64,000 nt of DNA from Massilia sp. PAMC28688 (lineage in GTDB: Bacteria > Pseudomonadota > Gammaproteobacteria > Burkholderiales > Burkholderiaceae_D), in assembly GCF_019443445.1 (NCBI RefSeq), contig NZ_CP080378.1:4836001-4900000 (forward strand), in the 5' to 3' direction. The notes below the pieces were generated by a model, which searched no databases, had not been told where the DNA came from, and saw only the letters and a program-made list of their open reading frames with translations. The position numbers were made by a program, and so were the translations under genes. Of this stretch, positions 36,684 through 45,727 are shown in pieces. The number at the start of each line of letters is the position of its first letter. Positions within the stretch are counted from its first letter, which is position 1.

Positions 36684-37941
36684 AACGCAGGGCCTCCGCA
36701 GGTTTCACGCGCGAGGCGGCAAAGCTCGGATACAGCGTGGCGATAAAGGCCAGCGCCACCGAGACGGCCGCAATCCCGAACACGTCCGACCAGTCCAGGT
36801 CCGACGGCAAGGTGCTGATGAAGTAGATATCCTTGGACAGGAACTGCACGTTGAAAGCGCGTTCGATGGCCGGGATGATGACGTCGATGTTCAGCGCCAG
36901 CAGCACGCCGGTGCCCACGCCAACGGCGGTCCCGATGATACCCACCAGCGCGCCCTGGATCATGAAGATCTTCATGATCGAGCGCGGCGACGAGCCGAGG
37001 GTGCGCAAGATGGCGATGTCGGCCTGCTTGTCGGTAACGGTCATGACGAGGGTGGCCACCAGGTTAAAGGCGGCCACGGCGATGATCAGTACCAGTATAA
37101 TAAACATCATCTTCTTCTGGCTCTGCACGGCGGCGAACCAGGTGGGATTGTGCTTGGACCAGTCGCGAAACAGCAGCTGGCCGGGCATGGACTGGCGCAG
37201 CTGCGTGGCCACCAGCGGTGCATCGTGCATGTTCTCCAGGCGCAGGCGCAGTCCTGCCGGCCCGTCCAGATTGGCCACAGACTGTGCGTCAGCCATGTGC
37301 ACGAAAGCCAGGCCCGAATCGAACTCGAAGTGACCCGAATCGAAAATGCCCACCAGGGTGAAGTTGATCATGCGCGGCACCATGCCGGCAGCGTCGGTGT
37401 TACCGGGTGCGACTGCCAGGGTCACCTTGTCGCCCACTTTCAGGCTCAGGGAACGCGCCAGCTCCACGCCCAGCACCGTGCCGAACTCCCCGGGGCGCAG
37501 CGCATCGAAGCTGCCCTGTGTGACGTTTTTGGGCACGTCCGACACCTTGCCCTCCTCGGCCGGCAGCACGCCGCGCAAAATGGCTGGCTTCATCACGCCG
37601 TCGTACATCAGCATGCCCTGGGTTTCGGCAAATGGGGCGGCGCCCTTGACGGCCGGGTTGTTCCTGGCAGCGGTAGCGGCGCCCTGCCAGTCGGCCATGC
37701 TGCCATTGGCATCATAGACTTCCACGTGCGCCAGCACCGACAGCATGCGGTCGGTCACTTCCTTGGTAAAGCCGTTCATCACCGACAGCACCACGATCAG
37801 CGCGGCCACGCCGAGCGCGATGCCGGAAACCGATATCAGGGAGATGAAGGAGATGAAGCCATTACGGCCGCTGCGCTTGCCGGCGCGGGTATAGCGGATG
37901 CCCACGGCCCATTCATATGGCAATCTGTCGATAAAACTCAT
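36676..37941 (-). CDS. Lipoprotein-releasing permease LolC/LolE, second copy
   Basis: This 421-residue permease has the MacB/FtsX layout: one N-terminal helix (about residues 30-55), a large periplasmic domain (about 60-275), then three C-terminal helices (near 280-305, 325-355 and 385-405). The LolC/E hallmark [30 protein letters not shown] is present. [25 protein letters not shown] is the coupling-helix region for LolD. It follows the first lolD with a four-base overlap. Its periplasmic domain differs clearly from that of the first copy, so the two may have specialised like LolC and LolE. Confidence 0.9.
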   Translation of the reverse strand: MSFIDRLPYEWAVGIRYTRAGKRSGRNGFISFISLISVSGIALGVAALIVVLSVMNGFTKEVTDRMLSVLAHVEVYDANGSMADWQGAATAARNNPAVKGAAPFAETQGMLMYDGVMKPAILRGVLPAEEGKVSDVPKNVTQGSFDALRPGEFGTVLGVELARSLSLKVGDKVTLAVAPGNTDAAGMVPRMINFTLVGIFDSGHFEFDSGLAFVHMADAQSVANLDGPAGLRLRLENMHDAPLVATQLRQSMPGQLLFRDWSKHNPTWFAAVQSQKKMMFIILVLIIAVAAFNLVATLVMTVTDKQADIAILRTLGSSPRSIMKIFMIQGALVGIIGTAVGVGTGVLLALNIDVIIPAIERAFNVQFLSKDIYFISTLPSDLDWSDVFGIAAVSVALAFIATLYPSFAASRVKPAEALRYE

Positions 37942-38666
37942 GTGGCTGCACCAGTCTGGTAATTGCGGGAGGCTTCGTCAGGCCGCAGGCCGGCGTCGGT
38001 CAGGCGCAGCACACGGTCGCAGCGTCCGGCCAGTTCGACGTCGTGCGTGACGATGACGAACGCGGTGCCAAGGGTGGCTGACAGATCGAGCATGAGGGCG
38101 AAAATCTGCTGCGCTGTCGCGTGGTCTAGATTGCCGGTCGGTTCATCGGCCAGTACGCAGGCCGGCTCCGTGACCAGCGCACGCGCCAGTGCCACGCGTT
38201 GGCGCTCGCCCCCGGATAGTTCGCCTGGCACGTGAATGGCGCGCTTGGACAGGCCCACGCGCGCCAAAATGGCTTGCGCCTTTTCCAGCGCCAGCGCGCG
38301 CTTTTCGCGCCGGATCAGGAGCGGCATGGCCACGTTGTCGAGCGCGGAAAACTCGGGCAACAGGTGATGGAACTGGTAGACGAATCCCAGTGATGCGTTG
38401 CGCAGGTCGCCGCGCGCCGTTTCGGGCAGCGTGGCGAAGTCCTTGCCCAGCAGGGCCACGCTGCCGGTGGTCGGCGTATCGAGGCCGCCGAGCAGGTGCA
38501 GCAGGGTCGACTTGCCCGAGCCGGAGGCGCCAACAATGGCCACATGCTCGCCGCGGTTCACGCTGAAGTCCACGTTACTGAGCACGTTGACCTCGTAGCT
38601 GCCCTGGGTGTAGGTTTTCCCCAGCCCCCGGCAAGCCAGGACGGTGTCGCTGACCGCTCTATTCAT
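37938..38666 (-). CDS. lolD: Lipoprotein-releasing ABC ATPase LolD, first copy
   Basis: This 242-residue LolD has the same full set of motifs as the downstream copy (Walker [33 protein letters not shown]). The start is the ATG of MNRAVSDTV at 38666, which overlaps the permease gene by 8 bases exactly as in the other module. The extra N-terminal codons in the longer frame lie inside the permease gene and are rejected. The two modules share their overlap geometry, consistent with duplication of a permease-ATPase unit. Confidence 0.92.
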   Translation of the reverse strand: MNRAVSDTVLACRGLGKTYTQGSYEVNVLSNVDFSVNRGEHVAIVGASGSGKSTLLHLLGGLDTPTTGSVALLGKDFATLPETARGDLRNASLGFVYQFHHLLPEFSALDNVAMPLLIRREKRALALEKAQAILARVGLSKRAIHVPGELSGGERQRVALARALVTEPACVLADEPTGNLDHATAQQIFALMLDLSATLGTAFVIVTHDVELAGRCDRVLRLTDAGLRPDEASRNYQTGAAT

Positions 38667-39924
38667 AGCGCAGCGCCTCCGCAGGCTTGACGCGCGAGGC
38701 GGCAAGGCTTGGGTAGATGGTAGCCAAAAACGCCATGATGGTGGCAATGCCGCCGATGCCGATCACGTCGGACCATCGCATGTCCGACGGCAGCGCAGAC
38801 ACCATGTAGATGTCGCTTGGCAGCACCTGCGCGCCGAACAGGCGCTCGAAGAACGGCACGATGGTGCCGATATTGAGCGCAACCACAACGCCCAGCAGCA
38901 CCCCCGCCATGGTCCCCAGGATGCCGATCACCGCGCCCTGGATCATGAATATCTTCATGATCGAACGCGGCGATGAACCCAGTGTGCGCAGGATGGCGAT
39001 ATCGGCCTGCTTGTCGGTGACGGTCATGACCAGTGTAGAAACCAGGTTAAAGGCGGCCACGGTAATGATCAGGCCCATCACGATCAGCATCATCTTTTTT
39101 TCCGTTTGCACGGCGGCGAACCAGGTCTTATTTTGCCTGGACCAGTCGCGCACCTGCAAGCCCTGCGGCAGCATGGCCTGCAGCTCGTGCGCCACGCGCG
39201 GCCCCTCATGGATGTCGGCAATACGCAGCCGGATGCCGGACGGCGCGGACAGGCGCTCCATCTTCTGCGCGTCTTCCATGTGCACGAAGGCCATGCCGTT
39301 ATCGAATTCGTAGTGGCCCGCTTCAAAGATACCCACCAGCGTGAATGTGCGCATGCGCGGCACCATGCCAGCCGGCGTCACCTGGGCTTGTGCCAGCGCC
39401 ATGGTGACCTTGTCCCCCAGGGCCAGGCCCAGGGAACGGGCCAGGGCATAGCCCATGACGATATTGAATTCGCCGGCGCGCAGGTCGGCAAGGCTGCCAT
39501 CGCGCACCTTGGTGGCCACGTCCGACACCTTGGGTTCTTCACTTGGCAGCACGCCGCGGATGATGGCCGGACGCATGCCGCCGTAGCGCAGCAGCATGCC
39601 CTGGGTCTGCACATAGGGCGCGGCACCCTTGACATCGGGATGCCTGGCCGCGTCGGCCATCACGTCCTGCCAGTTGGCCATGCCGCCCTGGGTGTCGAGC
39701 ACCTCCACGTGCGCCAGCACCGACAGCATGCGGTCGGTAACATCCTTGCGAAAACCGTTCATGACCGACAGCACCACGATCAGCGCGGCCACGCCCAGGC
39801 CAATGCCGGAAACTGAAATGAGGGAGATAAAGGAGATGAAACTGTTACGGCCACTGCGCCGGCCGGCGCGCGTATAGCGCAGCCCAACCAGCCATTCATA
39901 CGGCATCTTGTGGGTGATACTCAT
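38659..39924 (-). CDS. Lipoprotein-releasing permease LolC/LolE, first copy
   Basis: This 421-residue permease is the same length as the second copy and very similar in membrane segments ([34 protein letters not shown] and [28 protein letters not shown]). It is less similar in the periplasmic domain. The start is the ATG at 39924 ([21 protein letters not shown]). It is the first gene of the leftward operon permease-ATPase-permease-ATPase-tatD. The organism therefore encodes two permeases and two ATPases in one transcript, where Escherichia coli has two permeases and one ATPase. Confidence 0.9.
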   Translation of the reverse strand: MSITHKMPYEWLVGLRYTRAGRRSGRNSFISFISLISVSGIGLGVAALIVVLSVMNGFRKDVTDRMLSVLAHVEVLDTQGGMANWQDVMADAARHPDVKGAAPYVQTQGMLLRYGGMRPAIIRGVLPSEEPKVSDVATKVRDGSLADLRAGEFNIVMGYALARSLGLALGDKVTMALAQAQVTPAGMVPRMRTFTLVGIFEAGHYEFDNGMAFVHMEDAQKMERLSAPSGIRLRIADIHEGPRVAHELQAMLPQGLQVRDWSRQNKTWFAAVQTEKKMMLIVMGLIITVAAFNLVSTLVMTVTDKQADIAILRTLGSSPRSIMKIFMIQGAVIGILGTMAGVLLGVVVALNIGTIVPFFERLFGAQVLPSDIYMVSALPSDMRWSDVIGIGGIATIMAFLATIYPSLAASRVKPAEALRYE

Positions 39925-40095
39925 GGGCTCCGGCAATGTATTTTTTCCAAGTGCGCCAGTGTGCCATACAAACCTCATCCTTGACAGGGTTGCCACAATT
40001 GAATCGTGTATTGCCGCACGCTCAGTCGCAAAAATAGCGTGAACTCGCCCGTCATCTGCCACTCCAACCGGGACTGCATGATCGAGGAGGCAGCC

Positions 40096-41277
40096 ATGGC
40101 ATTCAATTTATTCGCGTCAAAGGGCACCAGCATCGACAACCAGCAATTCACCTGGCGCGACCTGGTACAAAAGCCCATCAGCAAGCTCGACGACGATGCA
40201 TTCACCCGCGTGCGCATCATTCTCATGAACGGCATCGAGCAGGAAGCGCTGCGCTTCGGGCACATGGCAGCCCGCTTCAATGCCTCGCTGCGCCTGCCGC
40301 TGGCGCGCATCCGGCGCGCCGAGCATCATCAGGCCACCATGGTCAACTGGCTCATCGGGGCCGATCATTCGCCGCTCGAAACCACCATCGCCTACGAGCA
40401 GACCGCCATCGAAATCACTGCGGCGCTGGCCCAGCGCGAGCCAGATCCCTACCTGGCGCAGGTGTACCGCTTCGGCCTGCTGGAAGACTTTGACCATTTG
40501 TACCGCTATGCCGCCCTGCTCGACCGGCTGGAGGGCAAGGACGCCAATAACATCTTGCAAAGCTATACCGATATCCGGCCCGGGCGCCCCACTTCCGAAC
40601 AGCACCGGGCCCCGCCCGACGACCTGCGCACGCCCTACCAGCGCGCCAGCGCTGATTTCATGACCAAACTGCACGCGCTCACCATCGTGGCCGGCGAAGC
40701 GCAAACGCAAAACTATTATCTCAATGTGGGGCCGTTTTTTTCCGATCCCCTGGCGCGCCAGCTGTATGCAGAAATTGCTTCCGTCGAGGAGCAGCACGTG
40801 ACTCAATATGCGTCCATGCTCGACCCGACGGAAAGCTGGCTGGAGCAATGGCTGCTGCACGAGGCAAACGAGTGCTACAACTATTACAGCTGCGTGGAGC
40901 ACGAAACCAATCATCATGTCAAAGCAATCTGGGAGCGTTTTCTGGACTACGAACTGGGGCATTTCCACGTGGCCTGCGACTGCTTCAAGCAAATCGCAGG
41001 GCGCGACCCGGCAGAGGTTGTCAACAGCGAAATTGCCGCTCCTCTGGAATACCGCAGCCAACGCGACTTCGTGCGCCGGGTTCTGGCCCAGGAAGTCGAC
41101 CTGCGCACCAAGGGCACTGCCTTTGTGCCGCGCGCGCAGGAAAGCGTCGATTCCCATACCTATCGCGCCATCGTCAATGCCGACGGCATGCCGAGCGAAG
41201 CGGTGGCTTCCGGCTATCGCTGGTCACCGGGCACGGAACTGCGGCGCCCCGACACCCTGGGCACGGTGGCGCCGTGA
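40096..41277 (+). CDS. Ferritin-like helical protein (putative di-iron), 393 residues
   Basis: The protein is almost all helix, with ferritin-like Glu/His spacing repeated through it: YEQTAIEI, EDFDHLYRYA, SVEEQHVTQY, HEANECYNYYSCVEHETNHHVKAIWERF and YELGHFHVACDCF. Several EXXH motifs could build one or two di-iron centres. The start ATG at 40096 has GAGGAGG 6 bases upstream. No signal peptide is present. It is 24 bases before a second ferritin-like gene, and they surely form a two-gene operon. It is longer than rubrerythrin or ferritin and could be an oxidase or peroxidase-like stress protein. The exact family is not recognised. Confidence 0.75.
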   Translation: MAFNLFASKGTSIDNQQFTWRDLVQKPISKLDDDAFTRVRIILMNGIEQEALRFGHMAARFNASLRLPLARIRRAEHHQATMVNWLIGADHSPLETTIAYEQTAIEITAALAQREPDPYLAQVYRFGLLEDFDHLYRYAALLDRLEGKDANNILQSYTDIRPGRPTSEQHRAPPDDLRTPYQRASADFMTKLHALTIVAGEAQTQNYYLNVGPFFSDPLARQLYAEIASVEEQHVTQYASMLDPTESWLEQWLLHEANECYNYYSCVEHETNHHVKAIWERFLDYELGHFHVACDCFKQIAGRDPAEVVNSEIAAPLEYRSQRDFVRRVLAQEVDLRTKGTAFVPRAQESVDSHTYRAIVNADGMPSEAVASGYRWSPGTELRRPDTLGTVAP

Positions 41278-41301
41278 ACTTTTCAACTTGCAGGAGTAAT
41301 C

Positions 41302-42093
41302 ATGGCAACACAGACAGCACACGTGGGCATGAACCGCACCGGTATCCAGATGTCGCCGCTCGACAGCAAGGCCATGCAGCAAGGCGACCCTGCGCTGCCC
41401 GTGACCGATACGCCCGATGAAGCCGCACTGGCGGAAATGCGCAACGAATACATCATGAATGCCGACGGGCTGGGATCGATTCCGCTACCAGGCACGGTCA
41501 CGGGCGCCGTCACCATGGCGCTGCAGGCCCTCAATGGCGACAGTCCGCACATACTGCTCGACAAGCTCGGCGAGCGCCTGGCCTTTGAGCGGACCGGGAC
41601 CCGCCTTTACGATGCCCTCATCACCAAGTGCGACGTCCTGCTCAATGGTGATCTCAGCATGACGATTGACGACCTGGAGCAGATTCGCGCCGATGAAGCC
41701 CGGCACTTCCGGCTCGTCGCTGATGCCATCGCCTCGTTGGGCGGCGACCCTACGGCACAGACACCGAGCGGGGATCTGGCTGGCGTGGAATCCATGGGAC
41801 TGGTGCAGGTACTAAACGACCCCCGCACCAGTATTGCGCAATCGCTGCATGCCATCATGACTGCCGAACTGAGCGACATGGCAGGCTGGGAAACCCTGGT
41901 GGCGCTGGCGGACGAGCACGACCTGACCGAGCTGGTCGAGGACTTTACCGACGCCCTCAATCAGGAGCGCGAGCATCTGGCCCTGGTACAGACCTGGTAC
42001 GAGGAAGCCATCGGGCTCACCTTTGGGGATATGGAACTGGACGACGATACGGCGCCGCTATCGCCGCAGCCCGGCCTTGCGCCACCACCATGA
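41302..42093 (+). CDS. Ferritin-like domain protein, 263 residues
   Basis: A short disordered N-terminus (about residues 1-50) is followed by a four-helix ferritin-like domain: LGERLAFERTGTRLYDALI, LEQIRADEARHFRLVADAI, LHAIMTAELSDMAGWETLV and FTDALNQEREHLALVQTWY. Each helix offers Glu or EXXH ligands for a di-iron centre (E97, E100, DEARH and EREH regions). The tail is Pro-rich. GGAG lies 5 bases before the ATG. It is paired with the preceding ferritin-like gene, so the two may form a hetero-oligomer. The 159-bp gap that follows shows only imperfect GTGTGGCGCG repetition. Confidence 0.78.
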   Translation: MATQTAHVGMNRTGIQMSPLDSKAMQQGDPALPVTDTPDEAALAEMRNEYIMNADGLGSIPLPGTVTGAVTMALQALNGDSPHILLDKLGERLAFERTGTRLYDALITKCDVLLNGDLSMTIDDLEQIRADEARHFRLVADAIASLGGDPTAQTPSGDLAGVESMGLVQVLNDPRTSIAQSLHAIMTAELSDMAGWETLVALADEHDLTELVEDFTDALNQEREHLALVQTWYEEAIGLTFGDMELDDDTAPLSPQPGLAPPP

Positions 42094-42252
42094 CATCTGT
42101 CTGCGTGTGGCGCGGAGTGATTGCCATCTGTCAGCAAATGGGGCAAGCGATCGCTTTTTGCCGGCGTGTGGCGCGAACGGTCGCAACTTACCAGCTTGCC
42201 GCGCGGGTGATAGTTAACGAACAGCGCACGCCCTGCCCGTGCATCCGCAAGC

Positions 42253-43002
42253 TTAGCCCTGCGGACTGTGCGTCATCTGCCTGCAGTAGCCGGCGAGCTT
42301 GTCCGGCAGATCCGGAGGGCACACGCCGCACAGGCGGTTGCCAGGCACCGCGTAGTCGATGAATGCAGGATAAGGCAGATTCAAGCTGGCCATGATGCTC
42401 TTGAATTCGTCCACCGTTGTCTCGCCACCCAGGCGTGGGTTGCGCATCTTTTCCTGCGCGATGGACGAGACAAACCGTCCCTGGTAGTCATGTGCAGGGT
42501 AGACCAGGGTCTCGCCTGGCAGGGCAAACAGCTTCTCGCGCACGCTCTTGTATAGTGCTTCTGCATCGCCATTCTGGAAGTCAGTCCGGCCGCAGCCGTC
42601 AATGAGCAAAGCATCACCGGTAAACACCCGCCCCGCCAGCACATAGGCAAAGTGGCCATCCGTATGACCAGGCGTGTGCAAGGGTTGTAGCACGATGCCA
42701 CCGACCTTAAACGGCCTACCCTCCTCCAGACCAAGGTCGACGCACGCGAGCCGGTCATGGGCGGGTGCCGCGATTTTGCTGCCGACAGCGCGCTTCATCT
42801 CCAAAGCGGCCGTGATGTGATCGGCATGGATGTGGGTGTCTACCGTGAACGCCAGCGTCAGCCCCAGGCGCCGCACTTCGGCCAGGTCCCGGTCCATGGT
42901 GGCAATCACCGGGTCAATCAACACCGCCTGTCCCGTATCTTCGTCACCGAGCAGGTAGGTGTAGGTACTGGATAATGGTTCAAACAGCTGTCGGAAGATC
43001 AT
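42253..43002 (-). CDS. ETHE1-like persulfide dioxygenase (MBL fold)
   Basis: This 249-residue metallo-beta-lactamase-fold protein has the sulfur-dioxygenase pattern: THIHADH for the iron site, HTPGHTDGHFAYVL, TGDALLIDGCGRTDFQ and YPAHDY. These fit the ETHE1/Blh group, which oxidises glutathione persulfide to sulfite. The start is the ATG at 43002 with GAGGAG 5 bases upstream. It is divergent from a BigR-like repressor gene with an AT-rich inverted repeat between them, the same set-up as bigR-blh loci. The C-terminus (CGVCPPDLPDKL) carries an extra Cys pair. Confidence 0.9.
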   Translation of the reverse strand: MIFRQLFEPLSSTYTYLLGDEDTGQAVLIDPVIATMDRDLAEVRRLGLTLAFTVDTHIHADHITAALEMKRAVGSKIAAPAHDRLACVDLGLEEGRPFKVGGIVLQPLHTPGHTDGHFAYVLAGRVFTGDALLIDGCGRTDFQNGDAEALYKSVREKLFALPGETLVYPAHDYQGRFVSSIAQEKMRNPRLGGETTVDEFKSIMASLNLPYPAFIDYAVPGNRLCGVCPPDLPDKLAGYCRQMTHSPQG

Positions 43003-43044
43003 GATGGCTCCTCGTTGGTGTGCCGAGCGCAATGCGCCGCACTG

Positions 43045-43068
43045 ATATAATATCGCATTATATTATAT
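43045..43068. promoter_or_regulatory. BigR-type operator, perfect 9-bp inverted repeat
   Basis: ATATAATAT at 43045-43053 and ATATTATAT at 43060-43068 form a perfect inverted repeat around CGCATT, in an otherwise GC-rich genome. It lies in the divergent promoter between the persulfide dioxygenase and the ArsR-family repressor. AT-rich palindromes of this type are the binding sites of BigR/YgaV sulfide-responsive repressors. A TATAGT -10 element for the rightward genes lies at 43076-43081. Confidence 0.75.
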
Positions 43069-43116
43069 ATTCTGGTATAGTATTGCGGGATGAGGCCACT
43101 TTCACGGAATAGACAC

Positions 43117-43461
43117 ATGACTTTGCCGCAAAATATCAATCTGGTCGAACTGCATCAAGCCGCGGGCCAGGCTTGCAGACTAATGAAAGTGCTGTCCAAT
43201 CCTGATCGGCTGCTGCTGTTATGCCAGATGACACAAGGCGAGCTCTCCGTGGGCGCGCTGGAGGCAGCCACCGGCATCCGCCAACCCACCCTGTCGCAGC
43301 AATTGACCGTGTTACGTGAAGAGCAGCTGGTGTCGTCCCGGCGCGAAGGCAAGCAGATTTTTTACACCATCGCCAACCCGGAAGCGATGTCCGTGCTTCA
43401 GCTGCTCTATCAACTGTATTGCCCGGCCCATGAGGAACCTGGCATGAGGAGCTCGCCATGA
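43117..43461 (+). CDS. ArsR/SmtB-family persulfide-responsive repressor (BigR-like)
   Basis: This 114-residue winged-helix repressor has a helix-turn-helix around TGIRQPTLSQQLTVLREEQLVSSRREGKQIFY. Two cysteines, one in LLLLCQM near residue 36 and one near the end in YQLYCPA, are placed like the redox pair of BigR/YgaV that forms a tri- or tetrasulfide when persulfide is present. No metal-site motif of ArsR or SmtB (CxC) is seen. The ATG at 43117 gives a standard N-terminus. The stop overlaps the next gene by four bases. Confidence 0.85.
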   Translation: MTLPQNINLVELHQAAGQACRLMKVLSNPDRLLLLCQMTQGELSVGALEAATGIRQPTLSQQLTVLREEQLVSSRREGKQIFYTIANPEAMSVLQLLYQLYCPAHEEPGMRSSP

Positions 43462-43889
43462 CAATCGACTGGATGAATTTTACGCCCTGGCCCTCGCTGG
43501 CCGGAGGACTGATGATCGGACTGGCGGCGGCCATGCTGCTCATCTGCAGCGGCAGAATCGCCGGTATCAGCGGCATCGTCGGTGGTCTGTTGTCCCCGGC
43601 CAGGGGCGACATTTCCTGGCGTTTCGCTTTCCTGCTCGGCCTGGTCGGTTCGCCCCTGGTCTTTTCCCTCGTTCACGCTTTGCCACCGATACAGATTGAG
43701 GCCAGCCATCCCGTCATTATTGTTGCCGGCCTGCTGGTCGGCATCGGCACGCGCTACGGCTCCGGCTGCACCAGCGGCCACGGCGTCTGTGGCCTGTCAC
43801 GCCGCTCACCGCGGTCCCTGGCGGCCACGGCCGCTTTCATGGCTGCCGGATTTGCCACGGTCTACATCGTTCGCCACCTCATCGCTTAA
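43458..43889 (+). CDS. YeeE/YedE family transporter half, PmpA-type
   Basis: This 143-residue membrane protein has four to five helices and the YeeE/YedE motif [21 protein letters not shown], whose cysteine residues are thought to relay sulfur species across the membrane. It is half the length of full YeeE. The second half is encoded by the next gene, as in pmpAB pairs. It starts inside the repressor gene end (ATGA overlap), so it is under the same sulfide-responsive control. A role in persulfide or thiosulfate transport is inferred. Confidence 0.88.
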   Translation: MTIDWMNFTPWPSLAGGLMIGLAAAMLLICSGRIAGISGIVGGLLSPARGDISWRFAFLLGLVGSPLVFSLVHALPPIQIEASHPVIIVAGLLVGIGTRYGSGCTSGHGVCGLSRRSPRSLAATAAFMAAGFATVYIVRHLIA

Positions 43890-43898
43890 GGGGACACA

Positions 43899-44345
43899 AT
43901 GAAACTATTCCTCGCCGCCTTGCTGGCTGGACTGCTCTTCGGACTGGGACTGCTCGTTTCGGGTATGAGCAACCCTGCGAAGGTACTTGGCTTCCTCGAT
44001 GTGGCAGGCCTTTGGGATCCATCGCTGGCATTCGTGATGGGCGGTGCGATAATCGTCGGCCTGGTGGCGTTTTCCTTCGCAGCGAAGATGCCGGCCTCGC
44101 TGCTCGGCCAGGCGTGGCGCCTTCCGTCTGCCACCCGGATCGACCGCCGCCTTGTGATTGGCGCAGTCACGTTCGGCGTCGGATGGGGTCTGGCGGGATT
44201 GTGCCCTGGTCCCGCTCTCGCATCCCTCCTGCTTGGTGGGACCAAGGTACTGCTGTTCGTCGCGGCCATGTTGGCAGGGATGGCGATCTTCGCTTTGCTG
44301 GAGCAAGCGGCACCCACGCACAGGGACGCCCCTGATTCACCATAA
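43899..44345 (+). CDS. YeeE/YedE family transporter half, PmpB-type (DUF6691)
   Basis: This 148-residue protein has four helices. The motif LLVSGMSNPAKVLGFLDVAGLWDPSLAFVMGGA is typical of the second half, and GWGLAGLCPGPALASL carries the conserved Cys. It follows the first half by nine bases. Together they equal one full YeeE/YedE channel. A small palindrome (44359-44370) lies just after the stop and may be part of a terminator. Confidence 0.88.
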   Translation: MKLFLAALLAGLLFGLGLLVSGMSNPAKVLGFLDVAGLWDPSLAFVMGGAIIVGLVAFSFAAKMPASLLGQAWRLPSATRIDRRLVIGAVTFGVGWGLAGLCPGPALASLLLGGTKVLLFVAAMLAGMAIFALLEQAAPTHRDAPDSP

Positions 44346-44532
44346 ACCGCGATTTTTCCGGCAATTGCCGCGGTGTCAGTCGACATGCGAGCACACCGCC
44401 AAGACCCGGGCGGATGCAGCCGGCTCATGAGTATGCCGCTTGCGCGGCGCTTGGTCTATGATGGTGCGCGGGACCGCGTCGCTTCCAGCGATGCGCGCTC
44501 GCCGCGAGAACATTCTCGATCACAGGAGGTAC

Positions 44533-45621
44533 ATGGACGCGAAGGCCACAGCACTGCGAACACTCATCCAGGCCAGCGTTGCCGCCGCGGTGTTCTTGCT
44601 TGTCATGCTGCTGTTGAATGCATCAGAGGTATTCCTGGCAATTTTTGGGGGCATCCTGCTCGCGGTACTGTTCCATGGCACAGCGACATGGGTTCGCCAA
44701 AAAACCGGACTATCGCGCCCGGTTGCCTTCGCCGTTTCACTCCTGGCACCGTTACTGCTGGCAGCGCTGGGGCTATGGATAGTGGCACCTAGTGTTTCCG
44801 AACAGGCTGCTGAACTGGCAGACAGGTTGCCGCAGGCGGTGGCGCGGCTGCAGGAACAAGTGCGCCAGTACGACTGGGCAGACCGGCTGATTGGCCACGC
44901 CGATCGGGTGCGCGATGTCTTGCCGGGTGACTCCGGCATGGCCGGTGCTGTGGCAACCTTCTTTTCATCCACTTTCGGCGGTCTCGGCAATATTGTTTTC
45001 GCCCTGGTCGTAGGCCTCTTCCTCGCCATGGCGCCATCGCTCTACGTCAAAGGCTTGCTGCATCTGGTCCCCCTGGACAAACGCGACCGGGCCAGGGAGG
45101 TACTCAATGCAACCGGCGACACCCTGGGTTCCTGGCTCATGGCCAAGCTCATTTCCATGGTCGTGATCGGCGTTCTGACCACGCTCGGACTGTGGTTCAT
45201 CGGCATCGACCTGGCCCTGGTACTCGGCGTGATTGCCGCCCTGCTGTCTTTCATTCCCAATTTCGGACCCGTGATTTCCCTGCTTCCCGCGGCGCTGATC
45301 GCCCTGATCATCGGCCCGGACCAGCTGGCATACGTGGTTGCCCTGTATATTGGGGTGCAAGTGTTTGAAAGTTACCTGCTGACTCCGTTTCTACAGCAGC
45401 GCATGGCTGACTTGCCCCCTGCGTTAACAATAAGCATGCAAGTGCTGCTCGGCTCCCTGGCCGGCATAATCGGCATCATCCTGGCGACACCGCTGACGGC
45501 CGCCGTGATGGTGATGGTGAAAATGTGGTACGTCGAAGACTTGCTCGGTGACGGCAGTGTCGGCAGCAGCAAGCCGCCCAGGCAGGCGCACGCAATCGGC
45601 GGCCCGCGCGAAACCCGGTAA
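44533..45621 (+). CDS. AI-2E/PerM family transporter
   Basis: This 362-residue membrane protein has about eight helices: two N-terminal helices, a soluble helical stretch (about residues 85-140), then helices including FIPNFGPVISLLPAALIALIIGP and SLAGIIGIILATPLTAAVMVMVKM, which are diagnostic for the PerM/UPF0118 family. Members export autoinducer-2 or act as Na+/H+ antiporters; here the substrate is unknown. AGGAGG lies directly upstream of the chosen ATG at 44533. Earlier in-frame starts lack this. Confidence 0.88.
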   Translation: MDAKATALRTLIQASVAAAVFLLVMLLLNASEVFLAIFGGILLAVLFHGTATWVRQKTGLSRPVAFAVSLLAPLLLAALGLWIVAPSVSEQAAELADRLPQAVARLQEQVRQYDWADRLIGHADRVRDVLPGDSGMAGAVATFFSSTFGGLGNIVFALVVGLFLAMAPSLYVKGLLHLVPLDKRDRAREVLNATGDTLGSWLMAKLISMVVIGVLTTLGLWFIGIDLALVLGVIAALLSFIPNFGPVISLLPAALIALIIGPDQLAYVVALYIGVQVFESYLLTPFLQQRMADLPPALTISMQVLLGSLAGIIGIILATPLTAAVMVMVKMWYVEDLLGDGSVGSSKPPRQAHAIGGPRETR

Positions 45622-45727
45622 TCTTGTGAGAACCTCAACAGATTCCCGGACGCCGCCAGGACGGCGCTGACGGTTCCCATGCCGAGCACAATTGCACTCT
45701 GACACTTAAGATGCCCTACAATGCCGC

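Noticed and set aside
36676..39924. Possible MacB-type macrolide exporter instead of Lol
   Set aside because: The LolC/E hallmark [12 protein letters not shown], the separate LolD ATPases with DEPTGNLD and the tatD neighbour all fit lipoprotein release.
42094..42252. Possible small repeat element after the ferritin-like genes
   Set aside because: Only one imperfect repetition of GTGTGGCGCG with diverged surroundings; not enough to call a repeat.
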